Shown piece by piece: positions 18,601 through 24,768 of a DNA stretch of 64,000 nucleotides. A model generated the notes under the pieces. The model was not told the origin of the DNA. It did no database searches and saw only the letters and a list, made by a program, of their open reading frames with translations. Every line of letters starts with the position of its first letter. Position 1 is the stretch's first letter. Where the stretch lies: assembly GCA_002480645.1 (NCBI GenBank), contig DLCN01000007.1, positions 1 to 64,000 of the forward strand, given 5' to 3'. The stretch comes from Balneolaceae bacterium UBA7797. GTDB taxonomy: Bacteria > Bacteroidota > Rhodothermia > Balneolales > Balneolaceae. The position numbers were made by a program, and so were the translations under genes.

Positions 18601-18758
18601 TGATTGGTATTGTTAGAGGTATTTCTGATATAATTAAGCAACCTGACAAAAAGAAAAATGATTCCTCTAATGATAGAAGACCGGATAATGTTAAACAATT
18701 AGCATCTGATACAGCAGCAGCATTTGCATACTGGTTGATATTTAAAGCGTTTTCATAA
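15654..18758 (+). CDS. GAP1-type protein with C-terminal nucleoside phosphorylase-like effector
   Basis: This 1034-aa protein has an N-terminal GAP1-N1-like domain, about residues 1-160: IVIHQAYYGEVNKSHSKIHQ, then a TDRPGPLPP step and MVITHVLIAD. A long helical middle follows, about 160-770. The C-terminal domain (about 774-1034) is a purine/uridine phosphorylase or MTA/SAH-nucleosidase fold: ILTAIQEEYNAVRQFL, GIAGSRKPNDFSIGDVIFP, AVEMEGFGFA with the base-binding Glu, and VRGISDI with the catalytic Asp. In related conflict systems such a domain is the presumed effector, attacking nucleosides, nucleotides or NAD. The preceding GTPases would control it. The catalytic positions look intact. Which nucleotide it attacks is unknown. 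Confidence 0.83.
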   Translation: MSKIVIHQAYYGEVNKSHSKIHQTVDDSELTSFLIQFTDRPGPLPPGVLLTPYLSGSPFKNYYVFSKTFPDPLASRSGMVITHVLIADKSTLENINDLQIILSLLISEPPVERTNLEPIEINVKHSEHSYNNKQPVFIQKSLSSLIKGDLPILFTGDLVSFEKILQKLWNSPINSFKEQLKYRASFSPKDIEGSADLTLVFIQSELLSKWNTNKLISGEENDIIEITSPTEALFLGRQKENPLYDFLKTIGADLDDLNTYTQGDVLFEDYVDLDNLNDPDFIRRDLRILSKLSPNKNLGASVKLEFIEKYNDLINSGLESNIKGLRNISWNAFNDGEEKGKNLVNNILDKAIRDSRFKHIEMLSEVSITAVNETNKTWWHKAIVDSFKKNALKAEETIQKSIWKLLLFSKDSSKSIFSVIPSRKDSELLLIQHFPKEVPTEIGKSVLLELQKRNWNLLHAEILLKLYKPVEAVEKQLPIEDLMSYDESSGFKLILKNLSDNELLAITLKLCNEKLIHGLITRAIKNESIFSSIDIQVSCWLTIWTDLLNEEKPFSYGIKGKEQAIVFGVLDLALKGKQVDEVVFERTAETIYSNISEYKNRQIIWAYIPASCQAKYVESTAESLVEKIVHEGIDGSSIEKLLADHITSKSYMTSFLSKYRSDIEPVLNMFESFTSLSDNFLSDYISFYHSQITENQSRRLGTLILSRNYTTSARAVYDKSRYYGTFTLAYEVCKSLVKLNWWESSWLNPFQKSMQHNYPMEQPKNISENHIESLPTIVILTAIQEEYNAVRQFLKEVVDVDQDDTTYEAGIFSMYNKDIAKVIIRECGAKNTIAAQETERAINNFKPDAILFVGIAGSRKPNDFSIGDVIFPKEIYSYEAGKAEKDRFMARPDLASSTYALAEIAKKERRKDEWKTLIKNDWDTEVKANLGIIASGEQLIEDYESEVGKILTEHYNDTSAVEMEGFGFAKAALRQGRSSGNMMIGIVRGISDIIKQPDKKKNDSSNDRRPDNVKQLASDTAAAFAYWLIFKAFS

Positions 18759-19045
18759 TCAACGCACACTTTTAAGCACATTTGCAGGTCGCACAATGCC
18801 AACGCCCCCCACCGATCTTTCAAGTTTGTAACTTGAAAGTAACATTTCTGGAAGTCTCCAGACTTCCATTACCTACCAATTTTGCATAGCATGCTAAATT
18901 ATAGCCATATTCCGGCCATTCGTACTTAATGCAAGTTACAAACTTGCTGTTCTGTCTGTTTTAAGTCACAGACTTAAAACTTCTTTTGGGCTCAAGCTAC
19001 GCATCGAGAATAATTAGTCCACCCTACAGCCAAACCCCCATCCAC
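18759..19045. other. Right border of the cluster, repeat-rich
   Basis: No gene is seen. GCACATTTGCA at 18776-18786 echoes the left-border palindrome and is followed by GCACAATGCC and a C-run. Copy B of the multi-hairpin repeat comes next. Confidence 0.5.
18812..18985. repeat. Dispersed multi-hairpin repeat, copy B
   Basis: Four near-perfect hairpins lie in a row: CTTTCAAGTT-TGT-AACTTGAAAG (18817-18839), GGAAGTCT-CC-AGACTTCC (18850-18867), GCAAGTT-ACA-AACTTGC (18931-18947) and TTTTAAGTC-ACA-GACTTAAAA (18959-18979). Each core loop is TGT, CC or ACA. It matches copy A at 386-548 in order and spacing, and has better-preserved stems. Confidence 0.7.
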
Positions 19046-19075
19046 AAAAAAAGGGATACACACGTGCATCCCTTT
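19046..19075 (-). terminator. Intrinsic terminator of dapD
   Basis: Read on the minus strand, AAAGGGAT pairs with ATCCCTT around GCACGTGTGT and runs into seven T. It lies 32 bases after the dapD stop. Confidence 0.8.
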
Positions 19076-19106
19076 GAAAATTGTTTACTGAAAACCTGAT
19101 CGCTGA

Positions 19107-19853
19107 TTATCGCAGTGCGTCTTCCAGTTCTAAGGAAGCGTCAGAATCTTCATCGCGGTATTTCACGATGATCGGGCACGCCATACTGAGTCCTTCTTTT
19201 TCGGCCCACTCTCCTTTCATCGGGCGGGTTCCGGGAATCACTACAGCGCCGGCCGGAATTTCAGATCCGCGCTCACGTACTTCTTCATTCACCGCGTCAT
19301 ATACCGGAATGGATTTTGAAATGGTAACACCCGGAGCAATTACCGCTTTCTCGCGAACTACAATTCCTTCTACAATTACCGCTCCCGCACCGATGAAACA
19401 TCCGTCTTCAATCACAACCGGACTCATCCCCACCGGTTCTAACACACCACCGATCTGAACGCCTGCCGAAAGGTGCACATTTTTACCGATCTGAGCACAA
19501 GAACCCACCAATGCGTGACTATCCACCATGGAGCCTTCATCCACAAAAGCGCCAATGTTTATGTAAGCCGGAGGCATGATAATTACGCCCGGAGCAACAT
19601 ATGCCCCACGACGAACAGAAGAACCACCCGGTACTAACCGAACACCGTCTTCGGGCTCGAAGTAACGAGGTGGAATATTATGTTTGTCTACAAAACCTTC
19701 GTAAATACCTTCGTAGGAGGTGTTTTCCCCATTTTTAAAGGCAGCCAGAATAGCTTCTTTGGCTTCAACATTAGCCTCCCATTTACCGTCTACAAGATTA
19801 GCGGCCCGGATTTCACCGTCTTCCAATTGGTCTAGAATTTCTTCGTGTGTCAT
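19107..19853 (-). CDS. dapD: 2,3,4,5-tetrahydropyridine-2,6-dicarboxylate N-succinyltransferase-like
   Basis: This 248-aa protein has the left-handed beta-helix of hexapeptide transferases (GAYVAPGVIIMPPAYINIGA, then VDEGSMVDSHALVGSCAQIG and further repeats to about residue 200). GGVLEPVGMSPVVIEDGCFI is typical of DapD. The C-terminal SMACPIIVKYRDEDSD tail fits the family. It lies near the lower end of DapD lengths (about 270 aa in Escherichia coli), with a short N-terminal helical domain. DapD makes N-succinyl-L-2-amino-6-oxopimelate from tetrahydrodipicolinate in the diaminopimelate/lysine path. The other dap genes of the window are at 30757-34402, so it is transcribed separately. A terminator follows it. 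Confidence 0.88.
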   Translation of the reverse strand: MTHEEILDQLEDGEIRAANLVDGKWEANVEAKEAILAAFKNGENTSYEGIYEGFVDKHNIPPRYFEPEDGVRLVPGGSSVRRGAYVAPGVIIMPPAYINIGAFVDEGSMVDSHALVGSCAQIGKNVHLSAGVQIGGVLEPVGMSPVVIEDGCFIGAGAVIVEGIVVREKAVIAPGVTISKSIPVYDAVNEEVRERGSEIPAGAVVIPGTRPMKGEWAEKEGLSMACPIIVKYRDEDSDASLELEDALR

Positions 19854-20055
19854 GAGTTTGAAACAAAGGATTTGTGGAGCTTAAGTCTGCGCTTTGCCCC
19901 GTAATTAATTTTAGGAGAAGATACGGTAGCAAGCAGAGGATTCTCAAATTAATTAAGCCTATCCCCTGATATGAAAATTTTTATCAATGGTACCCTTGCC
20001 TTTTTTTTCCGACCTTTAATCAAAACTTTTAACTAAAGACCACCATTCTGCCCCT

Positions 20056-22047
20056 ATGAAGATAACCACCCTTTTATTACTTCCCTTGCTTTTTCTGGCC
20101 TGCACCGGCGACCCGAATAAACAGATGATCTCATCCCCTGAAAATGCAAATACCATTATGTTCGAACTGGTTGATGGTGTTCCAACGTACAGCGTGATGC
20201 ATGGCACTACACAAGTTCTGAATTCGTCAAAAATGGGTTTTGAATTTAAAAATCAACCGGCCATGAGATCCGGTTTCGAGATCGTTAATGTTGAAAAAAC
20301 TTCATTTGATGAAACATGGGAGCAGGTTTGGGGCGAAAAGCGATACATCCGAAATAACTACAATCAGCTTTCCGTCACCTTGCAGGAACAGGAAGGTGAG
20401 CAGCGGAAAATAGAAATTCAGTTTCGTGCCTACGATGACGGCATCGCTCTTCGGTATGTATATCCGGATCAACAGGAGGACAGTCTGGTGATCATGAATG
20501 AACTCACCACCTTCAATTTAGCCGATGACGGCACTGCGTGGTGGATCGGAGCTTATCAGGATAACCGCTATGAATATCTGACTACCGTTTCTAAAGTAAG
20601 TGAACTCGATACGGTTGTGACTCCACTTACCATCAAAAGTGATAACGGACTGTCACTTAGTTTCCATGAAGCAAATCTCGTTGATTTTGCCAGCATGACG
20701 CTCGCCCGAACCGGAAATACCGAGCTGGAAGCAGATCTCGTTCCCTGGGCCGATGGAGATCGTGTAAAAACGGATGGAAGTTTTACTACCCCCTGGAGAA
20801 CGCTGCAGATCGCGGATGAACCGGGTGATCTCATCACTTCGTATTTAATTCTGAATCTGAATGAACCGAACAAACTGGAAGATACGAGCTGGATTCAGCC
20901 ACATAAATATCTTGGCATCTGGTGGGGCATGCATATCGGCAAATACTCGTTCTGGGAAAGTCCGATTCAGGGTGCCACGACCAGCAATGCTAAAATGTAT
21001 ATCGATTATGCGGATCAGCTGGGCATCGATCATTTGTTGATCGAAGGCTGGAACAAAGGCTGGACACCTGCGTGGTATGAGAATGCGATGCATATGTTCA
21101 GTTTCACCGAAGAAGCGGATGGATTTGATCTGAAAGAGGTAACGGATTATGCGAAAGAGCATGGCGTACAGATCATCGGATATCATGAAACCGGTTCAAA
21201 TCTAATCAATTATCTGAAACAGATCGATGACGGCATGGGACTCTATCAGGAAATGGGAATGCACGATGTGAAGATCGGTCAGGTAGGTTCCCGATTAAAT
21301 ATGAAGGAATGGCATCACGGTCAGTTCGGAGTGAATTATTATCGATATGTACTCGAAAAAGCAGCCGAATATCAACTTACTGTGAATTTCCATGAACCCA
21401 TCAAAGACACCGGTGAACGCAGAACATATCCTAATATGATGGCCCGTGAAGGTGCGAGAGGCATGGAATACAATGCCTGGAGTGATGGAAATCCACCCAG
21501 TCATACCGCAACCATTCCATTCACGCGAATGCTTTCCGGACCGATGGATTACACGCCCGGAATCTTTGATATCGAAATTGAACAAGGGTACGAAGGGCGT
21601 GATGTTCACACCACTCTGGCCAAGCAACTGGCGATGTATGTGGTCATCTATTCTCCGATTCAGATGCTGGCCGATCTTCCGGAATATTATGTGGACCACC
21701 CGGCCTTCCAATTCCTGCAGGACGTTCCGGTTGACTGGGAAGACACTAAGGTGCTGAATGCAGAAATTGGTGAATACATCACAACCGTTCGAAAAGACAA
21801 ATACAGTGATGACTGGTATCTGGGCAGCCTCACCAATGAAGATCCCCGGACTTATTCAGTCAGCCTGAATTTCCTTGAGGATGGTGCCGTATATGAAGCT
21901 CAGATCTATGCAGATGCAGAAGGCATCGCCTACAACGACCGGCCGGAAGAAGTGGTTATTTCTACGAAGGACGTCACCTCAGATGATTCTCTGGAATTGA
22001 ATCTGGCACCCGGAGGCGGAGTCGCGATTCGTTTTGCTAAAAAATAA
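20056..22047 (+). CDS. Glycoside hydrolase family 97, lipoprotein
   Basis: This 663-aa protein has a lipobox (LLFLACTG, Cys16), so it is surface or periplasmic. It has an N-terminal GH97 beta-sandwich followed by a TIM barrel. Diagnostic stretches are IWWGMHIGKYSFWESPIQGA, LLIEGWNKGW, and FHEPIKDTGERRTYPNMMAR followed by EGARGMEYNAW. TATIPFTRMLSGPMDYTPGI is the family's C-terminal barrel signature. The conserved Glu residues of the HE and REGARGMEY motifs, together with Gly where retaining members carry an Asp nucleophile (HDVKIGQVG), suggest an inverting alpha-glucosidase-like enzyme (SusB type). That last reading is from memory of the family. It is not in a visible sus operon. Confidence 0.88.
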   Translation: MKITTLLLLPLLFLACTGDPNKQMISSPENANTIMFELVDGVPTYSVMHGTTQVLNSSKMGFEFKNQPAMRSGFEIVNVEKTSFDETWEQVWGEKRYIRNNYNQLSVTLQEQEGEQRKIEIQFRAYDDGIALRYVYPDQQEDSLVIMNELTTFNLADDGTAWWIGAYQDNRYEYLTTVSKVSELDTVVTPLTIKSDNGLSLSFHEANLVDFASMTLARTGNTELEADLVPWADGDRVKTDGSFTTPWRTLQIADEPGDLITSYLILNLNEPNKLEDTSWIQPHKYLGIWWGMHIGKYSFWESPIQGATTSNAKMYIDYADQLGIDHLLIEGWNKGWTPAWYENAMHMFSFTEEADGFDLKEVTDYAKEHGVQIIGYHETGSNLINYLKQIDDGMGLYQEMGMHDVKIGQVGSRLNMKEWHHGQFGVNYYRYVLEKAAEYQLTVNFHEPIKDTGERRTYPNMMAREGARGMEYNAWSDGNPPSHTATIPFTRMLSGPMDYTPGIFDIEIEQGYEGRDVHTTLAKQLAMYVVIYSPIQMLADLPEYYVDHPAFQFLQDVPVDWEDTKVLNAEIGEYITTVRKDKYSDDWYLGSLTNEDPRTYSVSLNFLEDGAVYEAQIYADAEGIAYNDRPEEVVISTKDVTSDDSLELNLAPGGGVAIRFAKK

Positions 22048-22124
22048 TCGTATCTGTTAACACACCTTCCTGCTTGCAGTTACCGGATTCATTCAGTACT
22101 CTGATTTAAAAATATGAGGTTTGT

Positions 22125-22748
22125 ATGAATCCGGGAGTTGATCATTATCTGGCGCATGGTTGCGGACGTTGTTCGTTGTACGATACGCCCGACTGCAAAG
22201 TGTTTACCTGGCAGGAAGAGCTGAAGCAATTGCGCCTTATTGTACTTGATACTGAGCTGACTGAAGAAGTGAAATGGAGTAATCCATGTTATACCTATGA
22301 TGGCAAAAATATCCTGATGGTTGCCGCATTTAAAGAGTTCAGCACCATCAGTTTTTTTAAGGGAGCACTACTCAAAGATCCTCATGATCTGCTGGAATTT
22401 CCCGGAAAAAACTCACAGGCTTCCAAGCGATTTCGATTCACCGGTGTGGATCAGATCCTGGAAAATGAAGCCATCATCAAAGAGTATATCAGAGAAGCCA
22501 TAGAAGTGGAGAGGTCGGGCAAAAAGCTTGACCTTAGCGCAAAAAAAGAGCTGGAATATCCGGAGGAGCTGGAAGCTAAATTCGCTGAAGATCCCTTTCT
22601 TAAAGAGAAATTCGAAGCACTTACACCGGGACGTCAACGAGGGTATATTTTGTATTTCACCGGGGCCAGGCAATCAAAGACCCGCACTTCCCGCATCGAG
22701 AAATACATCCCTAAAATTATGGAAGGTCTGGGCTTTCACGACCGGTGA
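22125..22748 (+). CDS. YdeI-like protein (DUF1801 plus OmdA-type domain)
   Basis: This 207-aa protein has the N-terminal Cys motif GCGRCSLYDTPDCK (Cys13, Cys16, Cys24). A DUF1801-type domain follows (ELTEEVKWSNPCYTYDGKNI, then AAFKEFSTISFFKGALL). The C-terminal LTPGRQRGYILYFTGARQSK and RTSRIEKYIPKI match YdeI/OmdA-related proteins. A metal-binding role for the three cysteines is possible but not shown. The function is unknown. It stands between the GH97 gene and the permease and may be monocistronic. Confidence 0.82.
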   Translation: MNPGVDHYLAHGCGRCSLYDTPDCKVFTWQEELKQLRLIVLDTELTEEVKWSNPCYTYDGKNILMVAAFKEFSTISFFKGALLKDPHDLLEFPGKNSQASKRFRFTGVDQILENEAIIKEYIREAIEVERSGKKLDLSAKKELEYPEELEAKFAEDPFLKEKFEALTPGRQRGYILYFTGARQSKTRTSRIEKYIPKIMEGLGFHDR

Positions 22749-22876
22749 TGTGACCCAATTTCTGTGATTCAGATTTAGTGCAACACAACATTAAATTCTG
22801 AGAACTTTTCCGGTAACTCTCCCCTATACAAGCTTAGATCTCCGGATCTATAATTATTACAAAATAAAGGGGGCTT

Positions 22877-24136
22877 ATGAGTAACGGTAAAATGAATTTC
22901 AATGCAACCTGGTCGATGGCCGTTGGTGGCATGGTCGGAGGGGGAATTTTCAGTGTACTGGGTGTAATCATTGAATCGGCGGCACAATGGGCCTGGCTGA
23001 GTTTTCTGGTGGCCGGATTGATCGCACTGGTATCTGCGCATAGTTACAGCCAGTTAGCTATGAAATATAATGAAGGCGGTGGGGCATTCACCTTTCTCAG
23101 AGAAATAAATCACATAGGTTTTGCGGGAAGTCTGTCGTGGATATTGATCATCGGTTATGTGTTGACCTTATCCGTGTATGCGTTTACGTTTGGTCACTAT
23201 GTAGCTCATGTGATCGGGGTCGGTAGCTGGCTCCCTCGTCTGCTGGCATTTTCTATCATTGCCATTCTTGCTGCTGTTAATTTGCGGGGCGTGGGAAACG
23301 CCTCTAAAGTCGAGATCGTGACCGTCTACGGTAAACTTTTTGTGTTAGTCGGACTTGCCGCTTTTGGTATCTGGAAATGGAGTCCGGAAGAATTAACAGC
23401 AGGTATTTCGGCCAAACCCTGGTATTCATCCATCATCGGTGCTGCAACCATCTTTATGGCCTACGAGGGCTTTCAGCTTCTCTCCTACGATTACGAGGAT
23501 CTTCAAAACCCTAACAAGACCTTACCCCGTGCAACTATCTGGGCAGTTATTTCAGTCATCATCATTTACATTCTGGTCACGCTGGGAACTACCATGCTGG
23601 TTGGAGCCGACACGCTGATCGAGAAAAAAGAGATCGCGCTTTCCGTTGCCGGTCAAAAGGCACTGGGAACTGCCGGGTTGATCATTGTGACCATTGCTGC
23701 CGCCTTTTCCACCGCTTCAGCGATCAATGCCACTCTGTTTTCAACTGCCCGTTTGATGGAAAGTGTGGCTGAGAAAAAAGATCTACCTCATGTATTCATC
23801 AAAGAAAATCAGGAAAATATACCGGTTTATGCAGTATTGGTCATTGCCGGAATCGGCAGTCTGTTAGCCGTTATCGGAAGTCTCGGCAGTTTGGTTGATG
23901 CTGCCAGTATCATCTTTTTGTTCACTTTCGGAGTGGTGAATTTCATTGCCTTCCGGCAGAAAGTGAAATATCATTGGGTGAGTCTGATCGCTTCGATCGG
24001 TTGCGGGTTAGCGATCGTTACGGATATTACCATCAATTTTGAAAAGATCCCCTACTCTATAACCGGGCTGATCGTAATCAGTGCCCTCATTTTTATCACC
24101 CGACCTTATTTACTTAAAAGGCTATCTGATGTATAA
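22877..24136 (+). CDS. APC-superfamily amino acid permease
   Basis: This 419-aa protein has about twelve membrane helices. The first contains GGMVGGGIFSVLGVIIE, the Gly-rich substrate-binding unwound helix of APC transporters. AMKYNEGGGAFTFLREI and AAFSTASAINATLFSTARLM are further APC marks. The substrate is probably an amino acid or polyamine but cannot be specified. A clear ribosome-binding sequence (AAGGGGG) lies just before the ATG, unusual in this window. It is a single gene. Confidence 0.85.
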   Translation: MSNGKMNFNATWSMAVGGMVGGGIFSVLGVIIESAAQWAWLSFLVAGLIALVSAHSYSQLAMKYNEGGGAFTFLREINHIGFAGSLSWILIIGYVLTLSVYAFTFGHYVAHVIGVGSWLPRLLAFSIIAILAAVNLRGVGNASKVEIVTVYGKLFVLVGLAAFGIWKWSPEELTAGISAKPWYSSIIGAATIFMAYEGFQLLSYDYEDLQNPNKTLPRATIWAVISVIIIYILVTLGTTMLVGADTLIEKKEIALSVAGQKALGTAGLIIVTIAAAFSTASAINATLFSTARLMESVAEKKDLPHVFIKENQENIPVYAVLVIAGIGSLLAVIGSLGSLVDAASIIFLFTFGVVNFIAFRQKVKYHWVSLIASIGCGLAIVTDITINFEKIPYSITGLIVISALIFITRPYLLKRLSDV

Positions 24137-24203
24137 AGAGTTCGAACTGCCTTTTTTCTCAGAATGTGCGTACCTTGATGATCTATTATTTTAAAATCTA
24201 AGT

Positions 24204-24240
24204 GCCGACTCACTTAAGGATATTCTGTATGGCAGTCGGC
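24204..24240. promoter_or_regulatory. Inverted repeat upstream of the copper gene pair
   Basis: GCCGACT (24204-24210) and AGTCGGC (24234-24240) flank a 23-base loop immediately before the CxxxC small-protein gene. It could be a terminator-like or operator structure. No T-run follows. Confidence 0.35.
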
Positions 24241-24255
24241 CTATGTATTTGACAA

Positions 24256-24636
24256 TTGGCTCATAAACTCAATTCCATATTACTGCTTATCATTTTTCTG
24301 GCACCGGCTATTGTCCGGATAGTGATCATTGCAGACTTTAAAGTGAATCAGGATTATATCGCTGAGGCATTTTGTGTATTCCGTGCTGAACCGGAAAATG
24401 ACTGTAAAGGAATGTGTTATCTGGATGAACAACTGGATAAAACGGATGATCCTCAGGAAAAGGAACAGGATGCCGCCATTCCGTTAAAAACAGAGATCCT
24501 TCAGTATCTGGAACACGAGATCTTTGAGCTGGAGCCTCCTTTTTTTGTAGATAATAAACGAAGGAACACCTGTTCCCCCTCATTCTACACTTCCACCTAT
24601 CTGAACAGGGTATTCCACCCACCCCAATTCTCATAA
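24256..24636 (+). CDS. Small exported or membrane protein with CxxxC motif, upstream of copper receptor
   Basis: This 126-aa protein has an N-terminal hydrophobic helix (LNSILLLIIFLAPAIVRIVI), a conserved DCKGMCYLDEQLDK stretch with CxxxC, an acidic Asp/Glu linker, and a C-terminal aromatic/Pro tail. The start appears to be TTG at 24256 (no in-frame ATG nearby), which lowers start confidence. Similar small proteins with a CxGKCYL-type motif precede TonB-dependent receptors in Bacteroidota, by general recollection. They may bind or pass on copper. It lies about 130 bases before the receptor. Confidence 0.6.
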   Translation: MAHKLNSILLLIIFLAPAIVRIVIIADFKVNQDYIAEAFCVFRAEPENDCKGMCYLDEQLDKTDDPQEKEQDAAIPLKTEILQYLEHEIFELEPPFFVDNKRRNTCSPSFYTSTYLNRVFHPPQFS

Positions 24637-24650
24637 TAGCAGTTCATTCT

Positions 24651-24699
24651 GAGCTGATTCAGCTCTTTTATCATAATTCGTGAGGTATTTGAATCACGA
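24651..24699. promoter_or_regulatory. Palindromes between the small protein and the receptor
   Basis: GAGCTGA-T-TCAGCTC at 24651-24665 runs into TTTTAT and could terminate the small-protein transcript. TCGTGA (24678-24683) and TCACGA (24694-24699) form a second inverted repeat with a 10-base spacer, suitable as an operator for the receptor gene. Neither is tested. Confidence 0.4.
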
Positions 24700-24768
24700 G
24701 ATTAAACAGTCTTGCCTGTATGTACTGAACGCATCAGGATATCAATACAATCAATCAAACTACTATTT

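Larger units (their letters stand above)
12570..18758 (+). other. Four-gene GTPase-centred conflict system
   Basis: Four tightly packed genes (GASH protein, predicted GTPase, second predicted GTPase, GAP1-nucleosidase) are separated by 1 base or overlap by 8. Composition is visibly more A/T-rich than the housekeeping genes on either side, and repeats lie at both ends. The layout matches the GTPase-centred NTP-dependent conflict systems described computationally by the Aravind group. Activity in this organism is inferred, not shown. Confidence 0.8.

Noticed and set aside
24712..24768. Longer start for the TonB receptor
   Set aside because: The extra residues would precede and spoil the signal peptide. 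ATG 24769 is better.
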